From Dyella_B sp035277725 (GTDB lineage Bacteria > Pseudomonadota > Gammaproteobacteria > Xanthomonadales > Rhodanobacteraceae), in assembly GCF_035277725.1 (NCBI RefSeq), contig NZ_DATEJY010000069.1, forward strand, positions 1 through 64,000: a stretch of 64,000 bases of DNA. The letters are read 5' to 3'. Every line of letters begins with the position of its first letter. Positions within the stretch are counted from its first letter, which is position 1. The notes beneath the pieces were generated by a model, which was given only the letters and a program-made list of their open reading frames with translations, was not told where the DNA came from and ran no database searches. The position numbers and the translations under genes were made by a program. Of this stretch, positions 9,147 through 18,040 are shown one piece after another.

Positions 9147-9151
9147 CGGTC

Positions 9152-9652
9152 ATGTCGTTGCGTCCGCTCAATGTGGCACTGCGTGACGCCATCGCGACGA
9201 GCGTGCCACTGTTGCAGGCGCATTGCCGCGATCCATGGGTGGTGATCGGTAGCGCTGCCTGTGCGCTGGCCGGTGCAGCCGTGGAAGTCGCCGACCTGGA
9301 TCTGCTTACCAGCACAGCCGATGCCCAGCGCCTGATCGCCGTGTGGCCATCGCATCTGGATACCACGTACGTGCCGGCAGGCGCGGATCGTTTTCGCTCG
9401 TGCTTTGCACGCTTCCTGTTTCCCGGCATGCCGCTGGAAGTGATGGGCGATCTTCAATTGCACGATGCCGATGGCTGGCAACCGGTGCAAATAAATGAAA
9501 CCGTGCACGTCACGGTGGCGGACGTCGCTGTCGCCATTCCATCGCGTGATGAACAAATTCGCATTTTGAAAAGCTTTGGCCGCCCGAAAGACCTCGCGCG
9601 TGCCGAGCTGTTGCGCGCCTTGTGCCATGGCGCGCCCGCCGATCATCGTTAG
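9152..9652 (+). CDS. Nucleotidyltransferase-fold protein, function unknown
   Basis: About 166 aa. It has the pattern of a minimal nucleotidyltransferase fold: VIGSAACALAG (a G-S loop), then VADLDLLTS (a D-x-D-like metal pair about 20 residues later) and a third acidic position near LEVMGDLQLHD. The C-terminus (IPSRDEQIRILKSFGRPKDLARAELL) resembles AbiEii/MNT-type proteins that act on RNA or on partner toxins. No partner is adjacent. The ATG at 9152 follows the preceding stop by 5 bp; a TTG at 9143 is also possible. It lies 12 bp ahead of the E1 gene. Confidence 0.6.
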   Translation: MSLRPLNVALRDAIATSVPLLQAHCRDPWVVIGSAACALAGAAVEVADLDLLTSTADAQRLIAVWPSHLDTTYVPAGADRFRSCFARFLFPGMPLEVMGDLQLHDADGWQPVQINETVHVTVADVAVAIPSRDEQIRILKSFGRPKDLARAELLRALCHGAPADHR

Positions 9653-9664
9653 AGAACCTTCGCC

Positions 9665-11932
9665 ATGTCCGCCACACCTATTGCCGCCCGCCACAAGGGC
9701 TTCAACCGCGCCGAGATCGTCGATCAGAATTTCACCGAGTTCGTGCAGCTCTGGCGCGGCCATGTTCATGCGCGGCCCCGTGACAACGAATCCGTCCTGC
9801 CTGGCAGTTCGCTGGATGCAAAAGGCTTTCGTGAACTGTTGGAATCGCAGCTGATCTCGCGCCATCTCGATCTGATGGCGCGGGTGCTGCGCGTGCAGAA
9901 CAAGGTGTTCTACACCATCGGCAGTTCCGGCCATGAGGGCAACGCGATGGTGGCGCGCCTTACGCGGCATACCGATCCAGCCTTTCTGCATTACCGCTCC
10001 GGCGGTTTCATGGCGGAGCGCTTCCGCAAGCTGCCGGGCATGGATCCGATCATGGATTCGGCGCTGTCGTTTGCCGCCAGCAAGGAAGATCCCGCTTCCG
10101 GTGGCCGTCATAAAGTGTGGGGCAGCAAACCGCTGTGGGTCTTGCCGCAAACCTCCACCATCGCCTCGCATTTGCCGAAAGCCTTTGGCACTGCCATTGC
10201 CATCGAACAGGCACGCCGCATCGGCCACACGCTGCCGATACCGAACGATTCCATTGCGATCTGTTCGTTCGGCGATGCATCGAGCAATCACGCCACGGCA
10301 CAAACGGCTTTCAACGCGGCCGCATGGACGGCGTATCAAAAACTGCCTGCACCGGTGTTGTTCGTTTGCGAAGATAACGGCATCGGTATTTCGGTCAAGA
10401 CGCCCAGCGGCTGGGTGGCGAACAATTTCCAGCATCGCCCTGATCTGGATTACTTCTTTGCCAACGGTTTGGACCTGGCAAGCGGCTACGAACAGGTACA
10501 GCGTGCGGTGGACCACTGTCGCCAAACGCGTCGCCCGACCTTCCTGCATTTGAAAACCACGCGCATCATGGGCCATGCCGGCACCGATTTCGAAATCGAG
10601 TGGCGCAGCATCGAAGAACTGGTGGCGGTGGAAGCGTCCGATCCGCTGCTGCGTTCCGCGTCGATTGCGCTGGAATCGGGCTTGTACGGCAAGGACGAAT
10701 TGCTGGCCTTGAACGACAGCATCCGCACACGCTGTTTCGCGGCTGCGGAAGAAGCCGACCGCCGGCCGCGGCTGCAAACGCTGGACGAGGTGATGGCGCC
10801 GCTCGCGCCGTACACGCCGGATGCGGTGAAGGCCGAAGCCGAGCGCGCCGATTACCATGACAGGCGCGTCGCCGTGTTTGGCAACGAAGACAAGTTGCCG
10901 GAGAAGCAGCCGCCGCGTCATTTGGCCATCCAGATCAATCAGGCGTTGCACGACTTGATGGCGAAGTATCCCGAGTCGCTGCTGTTCGGCGAAGACGTTG
11001 CGCAGAAGGGCGGCGTGTATACCGTCACCAAGGGGTTGCACAAGGCGTTCAAGGGCAACCGCGTGTTCAACACGCTGCTGGATGAAACGGTGATCCTTGG
11101 CCTGGCGCAGGGCTACGCCAACATGGGCATGCTGCCGATCCCGGAGATCCAGTATCTGGCGTACTTCCACAACGCTTGCGACCAGATTCGCGGCGAAGCG
11201 GCCTCGCTGCAGTTCTTCTCCAACGGCCAGTATCGCAATCCGCTGGTGATGCGCGTGGCGGCGCTGGGTTATCAACGTGGCTTCGGTGGTCATTTCCACA
11301 ACGACAATTCGATCGCGGCGCTGCGCGATATTCCGGGGCTCGTCGTCGGTTGCCCAAGCCGCGGCGATGATGCGGCGACCATGCTGCGTACGCTGATGGC
11401 GCTGGCGAAAGTCGACGGTCGCGTGTGTGCCTATCTGGAACCGATTGCGCTGTACATGACCAAGGACCTCTACGAGGCCGGCGATGGTCAATGGCAATTC
11501 GCCTATCCCGCACCGGGCGAAGCGATGTCGTTGGGCGAAGGTCGTGTCTACAACGCCGACGCCAACGATCTTGTGGTCTTCACCTTCGGCAACGGCGTGC
11601 CGATGGCGTTGCGTTCGGCGCGCACGATCGAGAAGGCGTTCGGCTGGAAAGTGCGTGTGGTCGATCTGCGTTGGCTGGCACCGCTCAACGATGCCTTTAT
11701 CGCCGAGCAGGCGAAGAGTGCGAAGCGCATTCTGGTATTGGATGAAGGCCGCAAGAGCGCAGGTGTGGGTGAAGGCATCATCACAGCCGTAGTGGAAGCG
11801 GGCTTCGGCAGCACGCCACTGGAACGTGTGGTGGGCGCGGATACCTATACGCCCTTGGCCGGTGCGGCGTTTCTCGTCTTGCCGGGCGATGCGGATGTCG
11901 TCGCGGCGGCGAAGAAGCTCGCCACGCAGTAA
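9665..11932 (+). CDS. 2-oxoacid dehydrogenase E1, fused alpha-beta (branched-chain type)
   Basis: 755 aa thiamine-diphosphate enzyme joining the alpha subunit (about residues 50-400) and beta subunit (about 415-755) in one chain. Alpha-part marks: HEGNAMVARLTRHTDPAFLH and the ThDP region GDASSNHATAQTAFNAAAW...CEDNGIGIS, where the usual GDG is GDA. Beta-part marks: LLFGEDVAQKGGVYTVTKGL, FNTLLDETVILGLAQGYANM and LDEGRKSAGVGEGI near the end. Fused E1 proteins of this kind are annotated as 2-oxoisovalerate/pyruvate-type E1. No E2 or E3 gene is next to it, so the substrate is open. The gene is 12 bp behind the nucleotidyltransferase gene, possibly cotranscribed. Confidence 0.88.
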   Translation: MSATPIAARHKGFNRAEIVDQNFTEFVQLWRGHVHARPRDNESVLPGSSLDAKGFRELLESQLISRHLDLMARVLRVQNKVFYTIGSSGHEGNAMVARLTRHTDPAFLHYRSGGFMAERFRKLPGMDPIMDSALSFAASKEDPASGGRHKVWGSKPLWVLPQTSTIASHLPKAFGTAIAIEQARRIGHTLPIPNDSIAICSFGDASSNHATAQTAFNAAAWTAYQKLPAPVLFVCEDNGIGISVKTPSGWVANNFQHRPDLDYFFANGLDLASGYEQVQRAVDHCRQTRRPTFLHLKTTRIMGHAGTDFEIEWRSIEELVAVEASDPLLRSASIALESGLYGKDELLALNDSIRTRCFAAAEEADRRPRLQTLDEVMAPLAPYTPDAVKAEAERADYHDRRVAVFGNEDKLPEKQPPRHLAIQINQALHDLMAKYPESLLFGEDVAQKGGVYTVTKGLHKAFKGNRVFNTLLDETVILGLAQGYANMGMLPIPEIQYLAYFHNACDQIRGEAASLQFFSNGQYRNPLVMRVAALGYQRGFGGHFHNDNSIAALRDIPGLVVGCPSRGDDAATMLRTLMALAKVDGRVCAYLEPIALYMTKDLYEAGDGQWQFAYPAPGEAMSLGEGRVYNADANDLVVFTFGNGVPMALRSARTIEKAFGWKVRVVDLRWLAPLNDAFIAEQAKSAKRILVLDEGRKSAGVGEGIITAVVEAGFGSTPLERVVGADTYTPLAGAAFLVLPGDADVVAAAKKLATQ

Positions 11933-11951
11933 ACGCAGCGATGCTGCTTGT

Positions 11952-12018
11952 CGCAGGCTCGGATGACAATCCCGGCATTCCCTTGCATGGCGATGCTGGG
12001 ATTTCATCCCAGCCTACG
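11952..12018. repeat. Family A palindromic repeat, copy 3
   Basis: CGCAGGCTCGGATGACAATC pairs with GGGATTTCATCCCAGCCTACG. It abuts a family B copy with no spacer, in the gap between the convergent E1 and diguanylate cyclase genes. Confidence 0.82.
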
Positions 12019-12099
12019 GTTGGGGCGGAACCTGAGCCTCAACGTGCTTCGTCCATGCATGGCGTGTTGGGGTTCGGTTGCGCCTCACTCCAGCCTACG
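12018..12099. repeat. Family B palindromic repeat, copy 1
   Basis: The left arm GGTTGGGGCGGAACCTGAGC is diverged. The right arm GTTGGGGTTCGGTTGCGCC then CTCACTCCAGCCTACG is closer to consensus. It shares its first bases with the adjoining A copy and ends 4 bp beyond the last codon of the diguanylate cyclase gene. Confidence 0.75.
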
Positions 12100-13894
12100 A
12101 GGATCTGCGCGGTGGTGTGTTCATGTCCGCACGCCGCTCATACGCATGCACTTGATTGCGCCCATGCAGCTTCACGTAATACATCGCCTGGTCCGCGCGT
12201 TCGATCAGCGATTCCAGTGTGTCTCCGGCGCTGCGCATCGCCAACCCGATGCTCACGCTCAAGCGCAGATCATTCAAGTTCACTGGAATTTCCATCCGAT
12301 GCACGCGCCGGCATAGTCGCGTCGCCACGTGCATGGCCTGTTCCTGGTTCACGTCATGCAGCATCGCCACAAATTCTTCGCCACCGTAGCGGCCCAGCAG
12401 ATCGGTAGGGCGAAGCTCGTTGCTCAACACTTCGGCCACGGCAACCAGCGCACGATCGCCGGCAGCATGGCCTTGCAGATCGTTGAGTGTCTTGAAGTGG
12501 TCCAGATCCAGAAACAGCATCGCGATGGAGCGTTCCGTGTTGGCGGTCAGCATGCGATTGGCCGCTTCAGTCCACGCGCGGCGGTTGAGGATGTTGGTAA
12601 GCGCGTCATGATCGGCCAGCACGCGCACCTGATCGCGATCGCGCCGCATGGTCAGTGCGCGATCGGCCAGGCCCAGCGATAGCACGATGGCCTCGAACGC
12701 GCCCATGCCGATGCTGGCGTCATTGAGCCAATCCAGGCTCGGCAGCGCACCGGTGGTCTGCGCGCTGGTCATGGCAGTGAGCACCAGCAGCGGCGTCCAG
12801 CCGGCCAGGAAAAACCACGCCTGGCGCGAACCACGCGCGCCAGCTGCCAAGGCCGTGACGAGCAGCAGCAACGCACCCAGGATCAATACTGGATTCACCA
12901 GCGTCTGCGCCATCACCACCAGCGGCTCGATGCCGGTACAGCGCAGCAGCACGATCAGCGGCATGGCAAAACCCAGCGCTATCACGGGCACGTTCAGCGC
13001 AGGGGCGTAACGCTGCACGTCACAGAAGCGGCTGAGGAACAGCGAGGCGAACGATACCGACAACGCCGTCGCCGAAGCTCCCACCAGCAGTTCCGAGCCG
13101 GCCAGCCAGCTCAGGCCGAGCGGGTGGAACAGAAAGCCGGTCTGCACGCCTTGCACTACCACATAGCAAAGCATGTAGCCGGTGTACCAGGCGAAGGTCA
13201 TGTCATGCAGCATCACGGCAAAACACAACGCCATCAGCGCCATCGCCACCATCACGGCGAAGCATGCCGTCGCAAAAGCGAGCCAGTTGGAATCCTGCAG
13301 CAGGAAATCATCCAGGCCTTGCAGCTGAAAGCGCTCCGGCGCGGCAAGGCTGCCGCTGTGCTCCAGTTTCAGCAGGATCGGCCCCGAAGAAGCCGCGCCG
13401 GGAGCCAGGCGGATGGCCAGCCGGCCATGGCCGTGCAGCGCATCGCCGGCGTCGTTCATGGCGTAGCTGTGCGGTGGCCCTTGCTTGCCATACAGCGTGA
13501 CAGTGCCGAGCGGGGCAGGGTAGATCGACAGCACACGCTCTTCGTCCACATCGGCGGCTTCCGGCTGCAATACCACCCAGCTGCCGAGCGCATCGCGGGG
13601 AAACCGATGCAACAGGGTCGGATTGAAGGGCCTGAGCGCCTTTTGCCCGAACGCGGCCAGGATGGAGGCAGGCGTGTCGCCCCGCGTCACCTCATGCCAA
13701 GCGCCGCGCAGGGGTGTGCTGTTTGCGCCGGCCGTCGCCAGGGAAAACCACAGCAGCCAAATCACCGGCAAGGCGGCCAGCAGCCACCTGCGTTCGCTGC
13801 CCAGTTTGCGCAACGCCTCCCCTGACACTTCATCCCCCGCACCATGAAGTGAGTCGTGCTTCCGCCTCTTTACGCCAAATGCCGCGGCGGCCAT
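12095..13894 (-). CDS. Membrane diguanylate cyclase with 7TMR-DISM sensor
   Basis: 599 aa. Makes cyclic di-GMP from two GTP. Layout: hydrophobic segment at about 36-56, a periplasmic beta-rich domain to about 200 (7TMR-DISM extracellular type), seven membrane segments at about 210-400, and a GGDEF domain at about 430-590. The GGDEF domain begins DALTNILNRRAWTEA and has the active-site motif RYGGEEFVAML. RPTD eight residues upstream is the inhibitory I-site, so the enzyme is probably active and product-inhibited. The ligand is unknown. The start is uncertain: the ATG at 13894 gives a 35-residue cytoplasmic lead before the first hydrophobic segment. Confidence 0.9.
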   Translation of the reverse strand: MAAAAFGVKRRKHDSLHGAGDEVSGEALRKLGSERRWLLAALPVIWLLWFSLATAGANSTPLRGAWHEVTRGDTPASILAAFGQKALRPFNPTLLHRFPRDALGSWVVLQPEAADVDEERVLSIYPAPLGTVTLYGKQGPPHSYAMNDAGDALHGHGRLAIRLAPGAASSGPILLKLEHSGSLAAPERFQLQGLDDFLLQDSNWLAFATACFAVMVAMALMALCFAVMLHDMTFAWYTGYMLCYVVVQGVQTGFLFHPLGLSWLAGSELLVGASATALSVSFASLFLSRFCDVQRYAPALNVPVIALGFAMPLIVLLRCTGIEPLVVMAQTLVNPVLILGALLLLVTALAAGARGSRQAWFFLAGWTPLLVLTAMTSAQTTGALPSLDWLNDASIGMGAFEAIVLSLGLADRALTMRRDRDQVRVLADHDALTNILNRRAWTEAANRMLTANTERSIAMLFLDLDHFKTLNDLQGHAAGDRALVAVAEVLSNELRPTDLLGRYGGEEFVAMLHDVNQEQAMHVATRLCRRVHRMEIPVNLNDLRLSVSIGLAMRSAGDTLESLIERADQAMYYVKLHGRNQVHAYERRADMNTPPRRSS

Positions 13895-14129
13895 CGGCAG
13901 GTTCTGCGACCTGCTGGTTCCCTTGCCCGCTGCGGAATGATCGATTACCTAGTGCCGAACGGTACCGCCATTCCGCGGCGTAATGAAAGCCTCGAAGTGT
14001 CATGGTATGCAGGACATGTGCCAGAGAGCATGGTTGCGTCATCCTGCCGCGATTTCACGCCAACTTGCCCGACAGCGGGGCATGTTCCTCGGCAGCCCGT
14101 GACGGGAACGGCTCTCGAAGGAGAATGGC

Positions 14130-14687
14130 ATGTCTGCAATCAAAGTAGCGGTGCTGGTCGGCAGCCTGCGCAAGGATTCCTTCAATCGCAAATTGGCGAA
14201 GGCGGTGGAGAGGTTGGCGCCGGCGGAACTGTCGTTCGAGCACGTGCGCATCGACAACCTGCCGCTGTACAACCAGGATTTCGACAGCGATTACCCACCG
14301 GTCTGCCAACAGCTGAAGGCACAGATCAAGGCGGCCGATGCGCTGTTGTTTGTGACGCCGGAATACAACCGTTCGATTCCCGGCGTGCTGAAGAACGCCA
14401 TCGACATTGCCTCGCGTCCGTATGGCTCAAGCGCCTTCGCCAACAAGCCTGGCGCGGTGATTGGCATATCGGTGGGCGCGACGGGCACGGCGTTATCGCA
14501 ACAGCATCTGCGCAATGTGCTCGCTTATCTGGATGTGCCGCTGATGGGGCAGCCCGAGGTGTTTCTCAAATTCAGCGATGGCTTGATCGATGATGAGGGG
14601 AATATCGGGGTGGAGAGTACAAAGAAGTTTTTGCAGGGTTTTGTGGATCGGTATGTGGAGTGGGTGAAGCGGCAGGTGCATGCGTAA
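14130..14687 (+). CDS. NAD(P)H-dependent FMN reductase (ChrR/azoreductase type)
   Basis: 185 aa cytosolic flavodoxin-fold oxidoreductase. Phosphate loop GSLRKDSFNRKLAKAVE (residues 11-27) binds FMN. PEYNRSIPGVLKNAIDIASRP (about 75-95) is the family signature contacting the isoalloxazine ring, and PGAVIGISVGATG is the third loop. Relatives reduce quinones, azo compounds or chromate; the natural role is usually oxidative-stress defence. Start ATG at 14130 has a strong AAGGAG site. Single gene, convergent with ppk. Confidence 0.9.
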   Translation: MSAIKVAVLVGSLRKDSFNRKLAKAVERLAPAELSFEHVRIDNLPLYNQDFDSDYPPVCQQLKAQIKAADALLFVTPEYNRSIPGVLKNAIDIASRPYGSSAFANKPGAVIGISVGATGTALSQQHLRNVLAYLDVPLMGQPEVFLKFSDGLIDDEGNIGVESTKKFLQGFVDRYVEWVKRQVHA

Positions 14688-14697
14688 CTACTCACAG

Positions 14698-14730
14698 GCC
14701 GTCATTCCCGCGAAAGCGGGAATGACGGCC
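14698..14730. repeat. Family C palindromic repeat (CGTCATTCCCGC/GCGGGAATGACG)
   Basis: GCCGTCATTCCCGC, loop GAAA, GCGGGAATGACGGC: a perfect inverted repeat 10 bp behind the FMN reductase stop. This sequence type is widespread between genes of many Proteobacteria. No T-run follows, so it is not a standard terminator. Confidence 0.85.
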
Positions 14731-14783
14731 GCGAGGTAGGCGCGCGCTCATGGTCGGCCTCCAAGCATCCCAGGCATCCGATG

Positions 14784-14819
14784 ATGTTGGGGTTCGCGTT
14801 CGGCTCACCCCAGCCTACG
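14784..14819. repeat. Family B half-repeat
   Basis: Only the right arm is present: GTTGGGGTTCGCGTTCGGC then TCACCCCAGCCTACGC. Lies between the convergent FMN reductase and ppk genes, just beyond the C repeat. Confidence 0.65.
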
Positions 14820-14842
14820 CAGCCATTCGTAGGGTATACACA

Positions 14843-17050
14843 TCAAGGCGCCGCAGGCGCCCCCACGCCGCAATACTTCTCCAGCAACTGCTGCTGCACA
14901 TCGTGCGCGGCCTGACCATCGCCCGGCTGCAGCCGCGAATAGTTGCCATCCGTGTGCAGTTCCCACGTGGTGGTGTTGTCGGTGAGGTAAAGCTCCAGTT
15001 CCTTGCGAATACGCTGGCGCAGCTTTTTATCTTCGATCGGAAAACCAGTCTCGACGCGGCGATCCAGGTTGCGTTCCATCATGTCGGCACTGGCCAGGTA
15101 CATGCGTTCTTCGCCAGCGTTGGCGAACCAATACACGCGGCTGTGCTCCAGAAAACGGCCAACGATTGAACGCACGCGGATATTGTGCGACACACCCGGA
15201 ATGCCGGGACGCAAGCAGCACATGCCACGCACCAGCAGATCCACCTTCACCCCCGCGATGCTGGCCTTGTACAGCGCACGGATCATCTTCGCATCGGTGA
15301 GCGCGTTGATCTTGATGATCATGTGCGCCGGCTTGCCGGCTTCGGCATGCGCGGTCTCGCGCGCGATCAAATCGAGCAGTGACTTCTTCAGCGTAAACGG
15401 AGCATGCAGCAGCTTCTTCATCTTCAGCAGCTTGCCCATGCCGGTGAGCTGGCTGAAAAGCTTGTGTACGTCTTCGCACAACGCCGGGTCGGACGTAAGC
15501 AGGCTGTAATCCGTATACAGGCGTGCGTTGCCGCTGTGGTAGTTGCCGGTGCCCAGGTGCGCATAGCGTTGCAGTTTCTGTCCTTCGCGGCGCTGGATCA
15601 GCATCATCTTGGCGTGCGTCTTCACGTCCACCACGCCGTAGATCACCACGGCGCCGGCTTGCTGCAGGCGCTGCGCGAGGCTGAGGTTGGATTCCTCGTC
15701 GAAGCGTGCGCGCAGTTCCACCACCGTGATCACTTCCTTGCCGGCGCGCGCGGCTTCCACCAGCGCATCGACGATTTCCGAGCTGGCGCCGGTGCGGTAC
15801 AGCGTCTGTTCGATGGTGAGCACGTCCGGATCTTTGGCGGCTTGGCGTACCAGGTCCACCACGGGTGCGAAGGATTCGTAGGGGTGCAGCAACAGCACAT
15901 CCTGCTTGTTGATCACCTGGAACAGGTCTTCGGCTTTCTTCAGTGCCTTCGGGATCGCCGGCACAAACGGCGGATATTGCAGGTGCGGGCTCTGGCTGCG
16001 GTTGATGATGCCGAACAGGCGTGTGAGGTTGACCGGCCCGTTGACTTCGTACAGCTCCGCTTCGGTCAGGCCGAATTGCTTGAGCAGGTAATCGGTGAGT
16101 TTCTTGGGGCAGTTGTCCGCCACTTCCAGGCGCACCGCATCGCCGAAGCGGCGCGAGAACAATTCGCCGCGCAACGCGCGGGCGAGATCGTCCATTTCTT
16201 CCGGATCGATGGTGAGGTCGGCGTTGCGGGTGAGGCGGAACTGATAGCAGCCGCGTACTTCCATGCCGGGGAATAATTCTTCCGCATGCGCGTGGATGAT
16301 CGACGACAGCAGCACATAGTTTTCGCCGCCTTCGCAGACCTCATCCGGCAGACGCATGATGCGCGGAAGTACGCGCGGCGCGGGCAGGATGGCCAGGCCC
16401 GAATCGCGCCCGAACGCATCCACGCCTTCGAGCTCGACGATGAAATTGAGGCTCTTGTTGACCAGCAGCGGAAACGGATGCGTGGGATCAAGACCGATCG
16501 GCGTCATCATCGGCGCTACTTCCTGGCGGAAATAGCGTTGCACCCAGCGCTTTTGCGCGGCCGACCAGTTTTCGCGGCGCACGATGCGAATGCCGTGCCG
16601 ATCCAGTTCCGGCAGCAAGCGTTCGTTGAGGATGGTGTATTGGCGTGCGATTTGGCGATGCGCGATGTCGCTGATCTCGGTCAGCACTTGCTTGGGGGTG
16701 ATGCCGTCCGGTCCCACGATTTCATGGCCGAAGGCCAGCTGGCTTTTCAAGCCGGCGACGCGGATTTCGAAGAACTCATCCATGTTGCTGGAAAAAATCA
16801 GCAGGAACTTCAGGCGCTCCAATAGCGGCGTGCGCTCGTCCAGCGCCTGCTCCAGCACGCGGTTGTTGAATTGCAGTTGCGACAGTTCGCGATGGATGTA
16901 ATGCGTTTTATCGTTGAGATCGACCACAGGGGCGGCCTCTGCTGCGTCTGGCTTGGGCAGGGGGGCTGCGGACATGGCGTCTTCGTTGGGGCGTTTGCTC
17001 ATCGAACGGTGCATCGATCTCGTGACGGGTGCGCGGGCACCTTGCAGCAT
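14843..17050 (-). CDS. ppk: Polyphosphate kinase 1
   Basis: Reversibly polymerises the gamma-phosphate of ATP into polyphosphate; membrane-associated homotetramer in E. coli. Up to 735 aa against about 690 in E. coli. Seen: N-domain (YIHRELSQLQFNNRVLEQA), head domain, then the phospholipase-D-like catalytic half. The active-site histidines lie in VDVKTHAKMMLIQRR, with the autophosphorylated His, and YAHLGTGNYHSGNARLYTD. The second catalytic module has FLEHSRVYWFANAGEERMYL and SADMMERNLDRRVE. The first 25 or so residues are extra; ATGs at 17002 or 16975 may be the true start. No ppx lies downstream; the AraC gene precedes it on the opposite side of a short gap. Confidence 0.95.
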   Translation of the reverse strand: MLQGARAPVTRSMHRSMSKRPNEDAMSAAPLPKPDAAEAAPVVDLNDKTHYIHRELSQLQFNNRVLEQALDERTPLLERLKFLLIFSSNMDEFFEIRVAGLKSQLAFGHEIVGPDGITPKQVLTEISDIAHRQIARQYTILNERLLPELDRHGIRIVRRENWSAAQKRWVQRYFRQEVAPMMTPIGLDPTHPFPLLVNKSLNFIVELEGVDAFGRDSGLAILPAPRVLPRIMRLPDEVCEGGENYVLLSSIIHAHAEELFPGMEVRGCYQFRLTRNADLTIDPEEMDDLARALRGELFSRRFGDAVRLEVADNCPKKLTDYLLKQFGLTEAELYEVNGPVNLTRLFGIINRSQSPHLQYPPFVPAIPKALKKAEDLFQVINKQDVLLLHPYESFAPVVDLVRQAAKDPDVLTIEQTLYRTGASSEIVDALVEAARAGKEVITVVELRARFDEESNLSLAQRLQQAGAVVIYGVVDVKTHAKMMLIQRREGQKLQRYAHLGTGNYHSGNARLYTDYSLLTSDPALCEDVHKLFSQLTGMGKLLKMKKLLHAPFTLKKSLLDLIARETAHAEAGKPAHMIIKINALTDAKMIRALYKASIAGVKVDLLVRGMCCLRPGIPGVSHNIRVRSIVGRFLEHSRVYWFANAGEERMYLASADMMERNLDRRVETGFPIEDKKLRQRIRKELELYLTDNTTTWELHTDGNYSRLQPGDGQAAHDVQQQLLEKYCGVGAPAAP

Positions 17051-17127
17051 GCCACGACCTTGCCATGGTGCGGGACGCTGTTGACACAGTTATGACATAT
17101 GCCCCGCCAAGGGTACGTTGTCATCAG

Positions 17128-17913
17128 TCAGGAGGCGCTGCCGGCCAGCATGTAATGACTGGGTGCCGATCCCAGCGTGCGCCGGAATGCGGCCGTGAAG
17201 GCACTGGTGCTGCCATAGCCCAGTTCCATCGCCACACGCGTGACCGCCTGTCCCCGCCCCAGGCGTGCCAGGGCCGCCATCAGGCAGGCCTGGTGGCGCC
17301 AGTCGCTGAAGCTCATGCCGGTCTGCTCGCGAAACAGTCGAGTGAAGCTGCGTCGGCTCATGCCGGCTTTACCGGCCATAAGGTCGATATCCACATCCAG
17401 CGAAGGCGCTGCGAGCAGCGCTCTGCACAGCTGTGCCAGCCGGGGATCCCGTGGCATCGGGGTGTTGAGGGGCAGGGCGGGCATGCGGGCGAGTTCGGTT
17501 ACCAACAGGCGCATCACGTCATCGTCGCGGCTGCCCAGTTCGTATTCGGTGGGCAAGTCCACGGCTTCGGACAGCAGCGCGTGCAGCAGGGGCGAGACGC
17601 TGACCACCGTGCAGCGCGCGGGCAAGCCGGCCTTCATTGCGACCTCCGGGAGCACGTAGGCGCTGCGCGTACTGGTGAGGCCGCCCATATGCACCGCATG
17701 GGTAACGCCCGCGGGAATCCATAACGCCCGGTAAGGCGGCACTACCCAGCTGCCTTCGCTGGTGGTGACGGTGAGCACGCCGGTGACCGCATACAGGCAC
17801 TGCCCGCGTTTGTGCCGGTGGCCGGGTAGTGACAGGCCGGCAGCGTAGTCGTTGCCGGTAGCGACGACGTCGCGGGGCGTGTCTTCGTAGCCGATCACTC
17901 GCGTGTTGCGCAC
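17128..17913 (-). CDS. AraC-family regulator, cupin N-domain
   Basis: About 261 aa. N-terminal cupin sensor (HRHKRGQCLYAVTGVLTV, then VVPPYRALWIPAGVTHAV) and C-terminal double helix-turn-helix (DLMAGKAGMSRRSFTRLFRE; VTRVAMELGYGSTSAFTAAFRR). I chose the GTG at 17913, with GGGAGG upstream, because the conserved domain starts there and longer frames run into the divergent fsr gene. Divergence from fsr with about 127 bp between them suggests that it controls fsr. The inducer is unknown. Confidence 0.9.
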   Translation of the reverse strand: MRNTRVIGYEDTPRDVVATGNDYAAGLSLPGHRHKRGQCLYAVTGVLTVTTSEGSWVVPPYRALWIPAGVTHAVHMGGLTSTRSAYVLPEVAMKAGLPARCTVVSVSPLLHALLSEAVDLPTEYELGSRDDDVMRLLVTELARMPALPLNTPMPRDPRLAQLCRALLAAPSLDVDIDLMAGKAGMSRRSFTRLFREQTGMSFSDWRHQACLMAALARLGRGQAVTRVAMELGYGSTSAFTAAFRRTLGSAPSHYMLAGSAS

Positions 17914-18040
17914 GCTGCCTCCCGTTTGGCCCAAAAACGACAGAACTTGACCCGATAGTGCATGCAGGCCGAAGGCAGCTACTTTAAGGTGGCAGGCACA
18001 GCCGGGCAATGTTGCCCGCTGCCCATCCCCGAGGGGCTCC

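Noticed and set aside
9140..12007. 955-codon leftward open frame opposite the E1 gene
   Set aside because: Long only because of high-GC codon bias in the E1 gene on the other strand; composition unlike a protein.
14698..14730. Family C hairpin as a terminator of the FMN reductase gene
   Set aside because: Perfect stem but no following T-run, and the same sequence is a known type of dispersed repeat.
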